A stretch of 64,000 nucleotides of DNA from assembly GCF_012927745.1 (NCBI RefSeq), contig NZ_JABBKX010000006.1, positions 1 to 64,000 of the forward strand. Reading direction: 5' to 3'. The notes below the pieces were generated by a model. It saw only the letters and a list, made by a program, of their open reading frames with translations, was not told the origin of the DNA and ran no database searches. Origin of the DNA: Neoroseomonas marina. Lineage in GTDB: Bacteria; Pseudomonadota; Alphaproteobacteria; Acetobacterales; Acetobacteraceae. A program made the translations under genes and the position numbers. This document shows positions 7,964 to 17,847 of this stretch, piece after piece (the first letter of the stretch is position 1; each line of letters opens with the position of its first letter).

Positions 7964-9982
7964 TCATACGCGCACCCGGAGATTGCCGAGCGCATCGACC
8001 ACGGCCTCGCTGCCCGGTTCGAGGATGATGGTGGCGTCGGCCTGTTGCAGCACGGCGGGGCCTGGGATGCGCGCGTCCTGGCGCAATGCCTCACGCCGCC
8101 AGATGGTCGCCTCGTGCCAGGCACCGTCGGCGTAGAGGCGCCGCGTGCCAAGCCGCGCCTCGCCCCCATCACCGGCGGCGAGCGCACGCAAATCGAAGGC
8201 GCGGCGCCGTCCGACGACGCTCGTCGTCAGGTTCACCAGCACGGCGCGGATCTCCGGCAGGCGGACCTGGAAGCGGGCGTGGTAGGCTTCCTCGAAGGCG
8301 GCCTGGATCTGGCCGCGCGTCGGTGCGGCGGAATCGAGCGGCACGCGGATCAGATGGGTCTGGCCGCGGAACTGCATCTCGGCGACGCGCTGGACCTCGA
8401 TGCGCTCGACCTCGGCGCCGCCGGCGGCGACGCCGGACCGCCCGCGCGATTCCTGCGCGGCGAGGACCTCGGCGATCTCGGATTCGGCGATGTCGTCCAG
8501 GCCGCGGTTCAGCGTGTTCACCACGTCCTGACGCAGATCGGCGACGAGGCAGCCCAGCGCATTCGTCAGGCCCGGGCGGAAGGGAACGAAGACCTCCGGG
8601 ATGCCGATCTCGCGTGCGAGCGCGACCGCATGCAGTGGCCCTGCGCCGCCGAAGGCGAAGAGCGCGAAGTCGCGCGGATCATGCCCGCGCGAAAGCGAGA
8701 CCATGCGGATCGCGCCCGCCATCAGCACGTTGGCCAGGCGGATCACCGCCTCGGCCGCCTGCTCGGGCGTCATGCCGAGCGGGTCGCCGATTTCGCGCGC
8801 GAAGGCCTCGCGGACTTCCTCGACGGCGACGCGACGGCCGGTGGCGAGCAGCCCGTCCGGATCCAGCCGCCCCAGCAGCAGGTTCGCATCCGTCACCGTC
8901 GGCCGCACCCCGCCGCGGCCGTAGCAGATCGGTCCTGGCGCGCTGCCCGCGCTTTCGGGGCCCACGCGCAGCATGCCGCCGCGGTCGATCCAGGCGATGG
9001 ACCCGCCGCCGGCGCCGACGGTGCGCACATCGACCATCGGCAAGTGGATCGGCAGGCCATAGGCGATGGAGAGTTCCGCGGACACTTCCGGCACGCCGCC
9101 CGCGATCAGCGCGACGTCGGTGGATGTGCCGCCCATGTCGCAGGTGATGGCGTTCCGCACGCCGGATTGCACCAGCGTCGCCGCCGCGGCCATGACGCCG
9201 GAGGCCGGGCCGGACATCACCGTCTTGGCAGCCTCGCGCGCCACGGCGCGCGCCGGCACCGTGCCGCCATTGCCGTTCATCACCAGCAGGTCGCGCGCAT
9301 GGCCGGCTTCCGCAAGGCGATCCTGCAGGTGGCGGATGTAGCGGTCGAGCACGGGCTGCACGGCGGCGTTCACGGATGCCGTGGTGCCGCGCTCGTACTC
9401 GCGGAACTCCGAGAGCAGGGAATGCCCGAGCGTCACGTAGTCGTTCGGCCAGATCGCGCGGGCGATTTCGCCAGCGCGGCGTTCATGCGCGGGGTTGGCG
9501 TAGGCGTGCAGGAAGTGGATGACCAGCGCCTCGCAGCCCTCGGCCAGCAGGGCGCGCACCTCGCGTTCGACCGCGGCCTCGTCGAGTGGCGTCAGGACAT
9601 GGCCGCGGGCGTCCATGCGTTCGGCGACCTCGCGCCGCCATTCGCGCGGGATCAGCGGCTCGAAGGATCCGGTCATGCCATAGGCGCGCGGGCGCGTGCG
9701 GCGGCCGAGTTCCAGCACGTCGCGAAAGCCGGCCGTGGTGATCAGCCCGACCTTCGCGAGCTTGCGTTCCAGCACCGCATTCGTCGTCGCCGTCGTGCCG
9801 TGCACGATCAGGTCGAGCGCGGCGGGCGTCGTGCCCGCGGCCTCGATCGCCACCAGCACGCCGCCGGCCTGGTTCGCCGCCGTGGTCGGCACCTTGGCGA
9901 TGCGAATGGTGCCGTCGGCTTCCTGCATCACCAGGTCGGTGAAGGTGCCGCCCACGTCGATGCCGGCGATGCGTCTGGCCAT
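7964..9982 (-). CDS. Hydantoinase/oxoprolinase family protein, ATPase subunit (HyuA)
   Basis: A 672-residue HyuA-family protein with the ASKHA ATPase fold. It shows the phosphate-1 motif GIDVGGTFTD at residues 7-16, a second CDMGGTSTDVALI segment and GAGGGSIAWID. HyuA normally phosphorylates or activates a cyclic amide for HyuB. The ATG at 9982 gives the canonical MARRIAGIDVGG start and lies 4 bases after the upstream ATPase stop. Context suggests that HyuAB opens a lactam or imide ring produced by the flanking hydroxylase and reductase; the substrate cannot be read from sequence. Confidence 0.92.
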   Translation of the reverse strand: MARRIAGIDVGGTFTDLVMQEADGTIRIAKVPTTAANQAGGVLVAIEAAGTTPAALDLIVHGTTATTNAVLERKLAKVGLITTAGFRDVLELGRRTRPRAYGMTGSFEPLIPREWRREVAERMDARGHVLTPLDEAAVEREVRALLAEGCEALVIHFLHAYANPAHERRAGEIARAIWPNDYVTLGHSLLSEFREYERGTTASVNAAVQPVLDRYIRHLQDRLAEAGHARDLLVMNGNGGTVPARAVAREAAKTVMSGPASGVMAAAATLVQSGVRNAITCDMGGTSTDVALIAGGVPEVSAELSIAYGLPIHLPMVDVRTVGAGGGSIAWIDRGGMLRVGPESAGSAPGPICYGRGGVRPTVTDANLLLGRLDPDGLLATGRRVAVEEVREAFAREIGDPLGMTPEQAAEAVIRLANVLMAGAIRMVSLSRGHDPRDFALFAFGGAGPLHAVALAREIGIPEVFVPFRPGLTNALGCLVADLRQDVVNTLNRGLDDIAESEIAEVLAAQESRGRSGVAAGGAEVERIEVQRVAEMQFRGQTHLIRVPLDSAAPTRGQIQAAFEEAYHARFQVRLPEIRAVLVNLTTSVVGRRRAFDLRALAAGDGGEARLGTRRLYADGAWHEATIWRREALRQDARIPGPAVLQQADATIILEPGSEAVVDALGNLRVRV

Positions 9983-9986
9983 GCGA

Positions 9987-10700
9987 TTACACCGTGAGGT
10001 AGGCGCGGCGGACATCCTCGTCCGCCTCGAGCGCCGCGATGCCGCCCTGCCAGCGCACGGTGCCCTTTTCCAGGATCAGTGCGCGGTCGGCGACCGCGGC
10101 GGCGAAGTCGAGGTTCTGCTCGGAGACCAGCACCGCGATGCCTTCGGCCTTCATGCGCAACACGGCTTCGGCCATCTGCTCGACGATCACGGGGGCGAGG
10201 CCCTCCGAAGGTTCGTCGAGCAGCACGGCCTCGGGGTTGCCCATCAGGGTGCGCGCGATGGTGAGCATCTGCTGTTCCCCGCCCGACATGGCGGAGGCGC
10301 GACGATGGCGCATCTCGGCGAGGTTGGGAAAGAATTCGAAGAGCCGTTCCGGCGTCCAGGGTGCGCGGCCGGCCGGCGCGGTGCGGCGGCCGACCTCGAG
10401 GTTCTCGGCCACCGTCAGGTCGGTGAAGATGCGCCGTTCCTCCGGCACGTAGCCGAGGCCGAGGCGCGCGATGCGGAAGGGGGCGTGGCCGGTGATGTCC
10501 TGCCCCGCGAAGCGGATCGATCCGCCGCGTGGGGTCAGCAGCCCCATGATGGCCTTGAGCGTGGTGGACTTGCCCGCGCCGTTGCGGCCCATCAGCGCCG
10601 CGACCTCCCCGCGCGCGAGGTGGAGTTCGACGCCGAACAGGACCTCGGCGGGGCCGTAGCCGGCGCGCAGGCCCGTGACGTCGAGCACGCGGTCATCCAT
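9987..10700 (-). CDS. ABC transporter ATP-binding protein, LivF-like
   Basis: A 237-residue ATPase of the branched-chain amino acid/amide type (HAAT family). Walker A GRNGAGKST is at residues 38-46, the signature is MSGGEQQML and Walker B is AVLLDEPSEGL. The MDDRVLDV start at 10700 overlaps the LivG-like stop by 8 bases. With the fused permease and solute-binding protein it completes a five-domain importer, probably for the substrate of the downstream catabolic genes. Confidence 0.92.
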   Translation of the reverse strand: MDDRVLDVTGLRAGYGPAEVLFGVELHLARGEVAALMGRNGAGKSTTLKAIMGLLTPRGGSIRFAGQDITGHAPFRIARLGLGYVPEERRIFTDLTVAENLEVGRRTAPAGRAPWTPERLFEFFPNLAEMRHRRASAMSGGEQQMLTIARTLMGNPEAVLLDEPSEGLAPVIVEQMAEAVLRMKAEGIAVLVSEQNLDFAAAVADRALILEKGTVRWQGGIAALEADEDVRRAYLTV

Positions 10701-11475
10701 GCGCGGCCCTCCGCGCGCGGGCGGCGGCGCGCGTGCCGGAATGGCCGAGATAGACGCGCTGCACCTCGGGGTCGGCGCGGACCTCCTCGGGCGTGCCGCG
10801 CGCGATGATCTCCCCGCGCACCAGCACCAGGATGCGGTCGGCATGGGCGAAGACGGCGTCCATGTCGTGCTCGGTGAAGAGCACGCCGATGCCCTCGCTG
10901 CGCGCGATGCCGGCGACGAGGGCCATGAGCGCGGCGCGTTCCGCCGGCGCCATGCCCGCGGTCGGTTCGTCCATCAGCAGCAGGCGCGGGGCGGCGGCCA
11001 GAGCGATGGCCAGTTCCACGCGCTTCACGTCGCCATAGGCGAGTTCGCCGACCGGGCGATCCGCCTGCGCCGCCATGCCGACGCGATCGAGCAGCGCGAG
11101 CGCCGCGTCGCGATGCATCGCCGCCGCGTCCGCCAGCAGCTTCCGCGTCTGCCCGTGATGCGCGATCAGCGCCATCTGGACATTGCCGAGCACGGTGAAG
11201 GACAGGAAGGTCTGCGCCACCTGGAAGGTGCGGCCGACGCCGAGGCGGCAGACCTCGCGCGGCGGCATGCCGGTCACCTCCTGCCCGGCGAGCGTCACGC
11301 GCCCGCCATCGGGCTTCAGCTGGCCGCCGACCATGTTGAAGGTGGTCGACTTGCCGGCGCCGTTCGGACCGATGATCGCCAGCATTTCCCCGGCGTTCAG
11401 CGCGAAGGTGACGTCCTTCGCGGCGAGCACGCCGCCGAAGCGCTTCGTCAGCCCCTCGGCCGCCAGCAGCGTCAT
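10693..11475 (-). CDS. ABC transporter ATP-binding protein, LivG-like
   Basis: A 260-residue ATPase with Walker A GPNGAGKST at residues 36-44 and Walker B LLLMDEPTAG. The C-terminal segment EVRADPEVQRVYLG is typical of LivG. The ATG at 11475 overlaps the permease stop by 4 bases (ATGA). A much longer open frame continues upstream but is only the shadow of the permease gene. It forms the ATPase pair of the importer with the LivF-like protein. Confidence 0.92.
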   Translation of the reverse strand: MTLLAAEGLTKRFGGVLAAKDVTFALNAGEMLAIIGPNGAGKSTTFNMVGGQLKPDGGRVTLAGQEVTGMPPREVCRLGVGRTFQVAQTFLSFTVLGNVQMALIAHHGQTRKLLADAAAMHRDAALALLDRVGMAAQADRPVGELAYGDVKRVELAIALAAAPRLLLMDEPTAGMAPAERAALMALVAGIARSEGIGVLFTEHDMDAVFAHADRILVLVRGEIIARGTPEEVRADPEVQRVYLGHSGTRAAARARRAAHG

Positions 11476-13325
11476 GCCGGACGCCTCCGGAGAGAGGCCC
11501 AGGCGCCGGCCAGGCCGCGCGGGAAGACGAGGACCATGGCGATGATCGACAGTCCGAGGAACAGCCTCCAGTGGTCGGTCAGCGGCATGAAGAAGTCCTT
11601 CACCGCGTGGAAGGCGGCCGCACCTGCGACCGGACCGAGCACCGACTGGATGCCGCCGAGCAGGATCATGGACAGGAAGTCCACGCTCAACGGTATGCCG
11701 AGCAGCGTGGGATCGATCGACCCCTTCGAGAAGGCATAGAGCCCGCCCGCCAGCCCCGCCGCCGCACCGGCGAGGGTGAAGCCGAGCCAGCGATGCGTCC
11801 GTACGTCGACGCCGATCGCATCCGCCCGCTGCGCCGAATCCCGCGCCGCGCGCAGCGTCGCGCCGAAGGGTGCGTGGATGACGCGGCGGAGGAAGATGAT
11901 CGCCGCGACCGTCAGCGCCGCCGTCAGGTAGTGATAGACCTCGCGCGACGCCGCCCAGCGCGAGGGCCAGACGCCGACCAGGCCGTTGTCGCCGCCGGTC
12001 ACCTCGACCCACTGGAACACCACGGCATAGGCGATCTGCGCGAAGGCCAGCGTCAGCATCGCCAGGTAGATGCCTGACAGCCGCACGACGAAGAAGCCGA
12101 ACAGCGCGGCGAAGGCGCCGCCGACGATCGGGGCGGCGACCAGCGCGGGTTCCATCGGCAGCCCCGCCTTTGTCACCAGCAGCCCCGCGCCATAGGCGCC
12201 GAGCCCGAAATAGGCCGCATGACCGAAGGAGACGATGCCGCCATTGCCGACCAGGAAGTTCAGCGAAAAGGCAGCGAGTGCCAGGATCAGCACCTCGGTG
12301 CCCACCTTCACCGCATAGGCGTCGACCAGCGGCAGGGCGAGCAGCGCGAGCAGCGCCACCCCCGCCAGCACCTTGCCCGCGAGGTCGAGCGGTCGCGGAT
12401 CGAGGATGCCCTCCGGCAGTACGGCGCGGCCCGCCGCGGCCTCGGGCTTGCCGAACAGGCCCCAGGGCTTCACCACGAGCACGGCAGCCATCAGCAGGAA
12501 GACCAGCACCAGCGTGATCTTGGGGAAGACCAGCACGCCGAAGGCCTGCAGCAGCCCGATCAGCAGCGCCGCGACGAAGGCCCCCGGCACCGATCCCATA
12601 CCGCCGATGACGGTGACGACGAAGGCCTCGGTGATGATGGACAGGTCCATCTGCGCGCTGGCCGAGACGCGCGGGATTTGCAGCGCGCCACCGAGGCCCG
12701 CCAGCGCGGCGCCGAGGAACAGCGTGCCGGTGAACAGCATCGCCTGGTTCACGCCGAGCGCGCCCACCATCTCGCGATCCTGCGTCGCGGCGCGGATCAG
12801 CACGCCGAAGCGCGTGCGGTGCATCAGCAGCCACAACAGCGCGAGGACTGTCGGCCCGACGAAGATCAGGAACAGCTCATAGGCCGGGAAACGCTGGTCG
12901 AGGATATAGACGCCATGCCGCAGCCCCGGCGCGCGCGGGCCCGGGATGTCGACCGGTCCCCAGACCAGCAGCACCAGGTCCTGCACGATCAGCACCACGC
13001 CGAAGGTGGCGAGCAGCTGGAACAGCTCCGGCACGCGGTAGATGCGGCGCAGCAGCAGCACCTCCATCACCACGCCGAGCGCACCCACCGCCAGCGCCGA
13101 GGCCAGTACGCCCGCGAAGAACAGCGTCGGCGAGCGGTCGAACTCCAGCAGCCAGGGGACGATCGTGACCGCGAGATAGGCCCCGAGCATGTAGAAGGAG
13201 CCATGCGCGAAGTTCACGATGCGCGTGACGCCGAAGACGATCGTCAGTCCGGACGCGATCACGAAGAGCGATGAGGCGCTGGCCAGGCCCGACAGGGCCT
13301 GGACCAGCAGGAAACTCCATTCCAC
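11472..13325 (-). CDS. Fused ABC permease (LivH-LivM type)
   Basis: A 617-residue membrane protein made of two permease domains. Residues 1 to about 290 resemble LivH, with GLTIVFGVTRIVNFAHGSFYMLG near the start. Residues about 310-617 resemble LivM, with the segment LNFLVGNGGIVSFGHAAYFGLGAYG. In most organisms these are two proteins; the fusion fixes a 1:1 ratio. The gene starts 6 bases after the solute-binding protein and overlaps the LivG-like gene by 4 bases. Confidence 0.92.
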   Translation of the reverse strand: MEWSFLLVQALSGLASASSLFVIASGLTIVFGVTRIVNFAHGSFYMLGAYLAVTIVPWLLEFDRSPTLFFAGVLASALAVGALGVVMEVLLLRRIYRVPELFQLLATFGVVLIVQDLVLLVWGPVDIPGPRAPGLRHGVYILDQRFPAYELFLIFVGPTVLALLWLLMHRTRFGVLIRAATQDREMVGALGVNQAMLFTGTLFLGAALAGLGGALQIPRVSASAQMDLSIITEAFVVTVIGGMGSVPGAFVAALLIGLLQAFGVLVFPKITLVLVFLLMAAVLVVKPWGLFGKPEAAAGRAVLPEGILDPRPLDLAGKVLAGVALLALLALPLVDAYAVKVGTEVLILALAAFSLNFLVGNGGIVSFGHAAYFGLGAYGAGLLVTKAGLPMEPALVAAPIVGGAFAALFGFFVVRLSGIYLAMLTLAFAQIAYAVVFQWVEVTGGDNGLVGVWPSRWAASREVYHYLTAALTVAAIIFLRRVIHAPFGATLRAARDSAQRADAIGVDVRTHRWLGFTLAGAAAGLAGGLYAFSKGSIDPTLLGIPLSVDFLSMILLGGIQSVLGPVAGAAAFHAVKDFFMPLTDHWRLFLGLSIIAMVLVFPRGLAGAWASLRRRPA

Positions 13326-13331
13326 GGATCG

Positions 13332-14546
13332 TCAGGCGGAACGGCGCGCCGCGCGGACCTCGTCCTCGGGGAACATGTAGTCGGCGCCGTCTGCGTAGCG
13401 GAAGTTCTTCATCGTGCCGCGATTGCCGCGCAGCGTCGTTTCCCCGACCCAGGCGCCGAGCGTGCCCTGGTGGTCGATGCCGCGCATCGTGACCGGCCCC
13501 ACGATGGTATCGGACCGCAGGTCGGCAAGGCCATCGACCAGCGCCTCCGTGTCCAGCGCGTTCACCTTGTTGAGCAGGGTGGCGATGATCTGCACCGTGA
13601 CATAGCCGAGCACGGAACCCAGCCGCGGCGTGTCGTTGAAACGGCCGCGATAGGCTTCGACGAAGGGCTTGTGCGCGGGCGGGCTGTCCACCTGTTCCCA
13701 GGGATAGCCGGTGACGATCCAGCCTTCCGGCGTCTCCTCGCCGAGCGGGATCATGTATTCCGGCTCGCCGGTCAGCAGGGAGACGACGGTGCGACGTTCG
13801 AACAGGCCGCGCGTGTTCCCCTCGCGGACGAAGGCGGTCAGGTCCGGGCCGAACAGCACGTTGAAGATGCCGTCCGGACGGGACTGCGCCAGCGCGCCGA
13901 CCGTCGCGCCGGCATCGACGCGGCCGAGGGCGGGGAATTGCTCGGCCACGATCTCGGCATCCGGGATGGCGGAGGGCAGCAGGCGCTTGAAGTTGGCCGC
14001 GGCGGACTGGCCGTATTCGTAGTTCGGCGCGACGATCGCCCAGCGCTTGACCGTCTTGCCGCGGATCGCCTCGACCAGCATCCTGGTCTGCATGTAGGTC
14101 GAGGGCCGCACGCGCCAGGTGTACCGGTTGCCCTGCGCCATCGTGATGGCGTCGGTCAGCGGCTCGGTCGCGAGGAACAGGCGCTTGCGCTGGTTCGCGA
14201 AATCCGCGACCGCGAGGCCGACATTCGACAGGAAGGTGCCCGCGAGGAAGGCGACGTTCTCGCGCGTCAGCAGCTCCTCGGCCACGCGCACGGCGTCGCC
14301 GGGCGTCGATCCGTCGTCGCGGAACACGAACTCGATCCGCCGTCCGCCCATCACGCCGCCGGCGGCATTCACCGTATCCTGCGCCAGTTGCATGGCGTTG
14401 CGGTAGGGCACGGCGAAGGCCGCCATGCGCGAATAGGAATTGAGTTCCCCGATGCGGATCGGGGCGGGCTGCGCGAAGGCCGGGCGTGCCAACGGCGCGA
14501 CGGCCAGCGCGCCGAGGGCGCGGCGGGAGACGGTGAAGCGCGGCAT
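13332..14546 (-). CDS. ABC transporter solute-binding protein, LivK/HAAT type
   Basis: A 404-residue periplasmic binding protein of the Peripla_BP_6 family. The N-terminus has SRRALGAL followed by a hydrophobic stretch and AFAQ, which looks like a Tat-like signal peptide. The start of the mature protein, PIRIGELNSYSRMAAFAVPYRNA, is typical. AGGAGG lies seven bases upstream of the ATG, a strong ribosome-binding site. It is the first gene of the minus-strand block, so its leader (14547-14662) should hold the promoter; I could not identify boxes with confidence. The ligand is unknown but is presumably the N-heterocycle catabolised downstream. Confidence 0.9.
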   Translation of the reverse strand: MPRFTVSRRALGALAVAPLARPAFAQPAPIRIGELNSYSRMAAFAVPYRNAMQLAQDTVNAAGGVMGGRRIEFVFRDDGSTPGDAVRVAEELLTRENVAFLAGTFLSNVGLAVADFANQRKRLFLATEPLTDAITMAQGNRYTWRVRPSTYMQTRMLVEAIRGKTVKRWAIVAPNYEYGQSAAANFKRLLPSAIPDAEIVAEQFPALGRVDAGATVGALAQSRPDGIFNVLFGPDLTAFVREGNTRGLFERRTVVSLLTGEPEYMIPLGEETPEGWIVTGYPWEQVDSPPAHKPFVEAYRGRFNDTPRLGSVLGYVTVQIIATLLNKVNALDTEALVDGLADLRSDTIVGPVTMRGIDHQGTLGAWVGETTLRGNRGTMKNFRYADGADYMFPEDEVRAARRSA

Positions 14547-14662
14547 CCGGAGGCCTCCTGATAGGTCCCTGTCGCGGGGATGATCGGTGCGGTCGCGCTG
14601 CAGCGCAATGGGGTCGTTCCGCTTGACCAGCCGCGAGGGTCCATGCCTTTGTCGGACCCGGA

Positions 14663-15202
14663 ATGGATTATGCCGCGGAGCTGCCCGACCTGATCGCCGC
14701 CATCGCCTCGGGCGAGCGGCGCGCGCTGCGCCTGGTCTACGAACGTCAGTCGGTGCGGCTGTTCGGCGTGGCCAATGCGATCCTGCGCGACCGGGACGCC
14801 GCCGCCGATGCCTTGCACGACGCCTTCGTGAAGATCGCGCGCCGCGCCGGCCAGTTCGACCCCGCGCGCGGCAGCGCGGAAGCCTGGCTCGGGTCCATCG
14901 TGCGCCACGCCGCGCTCGACCTGGTGCGTGCGCGGGGTCGCGAGATTCCGACCGATGACCCCGGCCTCGGCGACGAGGCGATCGACCCGGAGGCGGAGGA
15001 GCGCCTCACCGCGACCGAGGACGGGCGGCGGCTGCGGGAGTGCCTCGCCGGGCTCGAGCCCAAGAACCGCGACGGGATCATCCTCGCCTATGTGCACGGC
15101 CTGTCGCATGCGCAGATCGCGGCCCGGCTCGCCCTGCCGCTGGGCACGGTGAAGTCGTGGATCCGGCGCGGCCTGCTGGCGCTGCGGGAGTGCCTCGCAT
15201 GA
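14663..15202 (+). CDS. ECF-type RNA polymerase sigma factor
   Basis: A 179-residue sigma-70 family factor of the ECF group. Region 2 spans about residues 25-90 (LVYERQSVRLFGVANAILRD, then DALHDAFVKI). Region 4 lies at the C-terminus, with the helix-turn-helix LSHAQIAARLALPLGTVKSWI. The stop overlaps the anti-sigma start as ATGA, the usual arrangement for a sigma/anti-sigma pair. It diverges from the ABC operon across 116 bases. Confidence 0.93.
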   Translation: MDYAAELPDLIAAIASGERRALRLVYERQSVRLFGVANAILRDRDAAADALHDAFVKIARRAGQFDPARGSAEAWLGSIVRHAALDLVRARGREIPTDDPGLGDEAIDPEAEERLTATEDGRRLRECLAGLEPKNRDGIILAYVHGLSHAQIAARLALPLGTVKSWIRRGLLALRECLA

Positions 15203-15891
15203 TCCCGACCGATCCCGTGGAACGCGACGCGCTGGCGGCGGAATACGTGCTCGGCACGCTCGAGGCGCATCGCGCGCGCCAGGTCGCGCGCGCGATGGAA
15301 ACCGACGCGGCGCTGCGGGACGCCGTGGCGGCCTGGGAGGCGCGGCTCGCGCCGCTCGGCGACCTGACGACGCCGGAAGCGCCACCGCCCGGACTGTGGG
15401 AGCGCATCGCCGCCGCGCTCGGCGGTCCGCCGGCCGAGGCGCCCGCGCCTGCGCCGCCCCCGGCGCCGCGCCTCTGGCGGTTTTGGGCGATCGGGGCGAG
15501 CGCCGTGGCGGCGGGCCTCGCGGCGCTGCTGGTGCTGCGCCCGGCGCCGGAGCCGCGGCTGATGACCGTGCTGCTGACCCAGCGCGACCAGCCGGCCTGG
15601 CTGGTCGAGGCCGAGGGTGGTGCGCTGCGCCTCGCCGCGCTGAACCCGCAGCCGGTGCCGGCCGATCGCGTCATGGAGCTGTGGGCGCTGCCCCAGGGGG
15701 CAACGGCGCCGACCTCGCTCGGCCTGCTGCCCGGGCCCGATGCGCGCCTGACCGTGACGCCGGCCCGGATCCGGCCGGAGCCGGGGATGCTGATCGAGAT
15801 CACGCTCGAACCGCCGGGCGGTTCGCCGACCGGGCGGCCGACCGGGCCAGTGCTCTTCATCGGGCGGCTTTCACCGGCGCGGGGCACCTGA
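15199..15891 (+). CDS. Anti-sigma factor, RskA/anti-sigma-K type
   Basis: A 230-residue membrane-anchored regulator. The N-terminal cytoplasmic part (DALAAEYVLGTLEAHRA) is the sigma-binding zinc-less anti-sigma domain. A Pro/Ala linker precedes one transmembrane helix at about residues 95-114. The periplasmic C-terminal part is an anti-sigma-K domain with the segment VMELWALPQGATAPTSLGLL. The start is the ATG overlapping the sigma stop. It should hold the ECF factor inactive until an envelope signal. Confidence 0.9.
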   Translation: MIPTDPVERDALAAEYVLGTLEAHRARQVARAMETDAALRDAVAAWEARLAPLGDLTTPEAPPPGLWERIAAALGGPPAEAPAPAPPPAPRLWRFWAIGASAVAAGLAALLVLRPAPEPRLMTVLLTQRDQPAWLVEAEGGALRLAALNPQPVPADRVMELWALPQGATAPTSLGLLPGPDARLTVTPARIRPEPGMLIEITLEPPGGSPTGRPTGPVLFIGRLSPARGT

Positions 15892-15987
15892 GATTTTTTC
15901 CGCGCGCCCTGCATCCGGGCGCGCATCCGGCCCGTAAGGCGGTCAGCGGGGCCAGACACGGCCCTGCGGGACGAAGGAATGACCGCC

Positions 15988-16773
15988 ATGACGACCACCC
16001 TCCGCCTGGCCCTCGCGGCCTTCGGGACGATCGCCGCCGCGCAGGCCGCGCAGGCCGCGACGATCATCGGCCTGACGGCCGACAACGCGCTGGTGTCGAT
16101 CGACAGCGAGGCGCGCCGCGCCGCAGCACCCGTGCGCATCACCGGCGCGGAGGGTCGCGTGCTCGGCATCGACCAGCGGCCGCAGGATGGGCGGCTGTAT
16201 GGCGTGACGGATCGCGGGCAGATCGTGACCATCGACCCTGCCACGGGACGCGCGACGCAGGTCAGCCGGCTCAACACCGAATTCACCTCGGGCGGGCGCG
16301 CGGTGGTGGACTTCAACCCGGTCGCCAACCGCCTGCGCCTGATGGGCATGAACGGCACCAACCTGCGCGTGAACGTCGATACCGGCGAGGCGGCACGCGA
16401 CGGGGAGCTGAAGTATGCCGCCGGTTCGCCCCATGCCGAGACGACGCCGCGCATCGTCGCCGGCGCCTACACCAACAGCGTCGCCGGCACGCAGGCGACG
16501 GCGCTCTACACCATCGACACGCTGACGCGGTCCTTCAACCTGCAGGCGCCGCCGAATGACGGCGTGCAGCAGCCGCGCGGCCAGGTGGCCGAGATGCTGC
16601 CGCCCGGCGTCGCCTTCGACATCCTGCCCGACGGGCAGGGCGGCAATGCGGGCTACCTGCTCGCCGGCCGCGTGCTGCACATGGTCAACCTCGAGACCGG
16701 CGCGGCGCGGGCGGCGGGCGAGGTCGCGAACCTGCCGGCCGTCGAGGTGATCGACATCGCCGCCATGCGGTGA
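15988..16773 (+). CDS. DUF4394 domain-containing exported protein
   Basis: A protein of about 261 residues with a signal peptide (hydrophobic run ending AAQAAQA) and a DUF4394 domain resembling a short beta-propeller. Typical segments are IIGLTADNALVSID, LGIDQRPQDGRLYGVTD and VVDFNPVANRLRLMG. An in-frame ATG at 15979 directly abuts GAAGGA, so the ATG at 15988, nine bases from that site, is the better start. It follows the sigma/anti-sigma pair by about 90 bases and may be a regulon member. Function is unknown. Confidence 0.85.
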   Translation: MTTTLRLALAAFGTIAAAQAAQAATIIGLTADNALVSIDSEARRAAAPVRITGAEGRVLGIDQRPQDGRLYGVTDRGQIVTIDPATGRATQVSRLNTEFTSGGRAVVDFNPVANRLRLMGMNGTNLRVNVDTGEAARDGELKYAAGSPHAETTPRIVAGAYTNSVAGTQATALYTIDTLTRSFNLQAPPNDGVQQPRGQVAEMLPPGVAFDILPDGQGGNAGYLLAGRVLHMVNLETGAARAAGEVANLPAVEVIDIAAMR

Positions 16774-16857
16774 TCCGGGCGCGCCCCTGGGCGGGCGTGA
16801 CTGCCCTGGCTGCGGCCCCCCAAGCCGCCCCGCCCTACCCGGGGGAAAGCGCAGGAT

Positions 16858-16889
16858 CCGCGCCCGCATCCCACGAGATGCGGGCGCGG
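16858..16889. terminator. Strong hairpin between convergent genes
   Basis: A perfect 13-bp stem (ccgcgcccgcatc / gatgcgggcgcgg) with a 6-base loop sits between the convergent ends of the DUF4394 gene (16773) and mtnP (16896). There is no clear T run, so it may act as a transcript end-stabiliser rather than a classic terminator. Confidence 0.55.
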
Positions 16890-16895
16890 CGCCGT

Positions 16896-17780
<885 letters not shown>

Positions 17781-17847
17781 GGAAAGGACTCCGGGTGCTG
17801 CGCGACGCCCGTTTAGCGCGGGGCGCGGCCCGTGCTAAGCGGGCGGC

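Noticed and set aside
6079..8187. A longer hyuB reaching 8187
   Set aside because: The extra N-terminus reads through repeat copy B and antisense to hyuA. The canonical HyuB start is at 7818.
10693..12834. A 713-codon LivG-like frame
   Set aside because: The N-terminal two-thirds is the shadow of the permease gene. The LivG start at 11475 overlaps the permease stop.
15895..15924. T run followed by a GC-rich hairpin after the anti-sigma gene as a terminator
   Set aside because: The T run precedes the stem on the plus strand, so the order is wrong for an intrinsic terminator of that gene.
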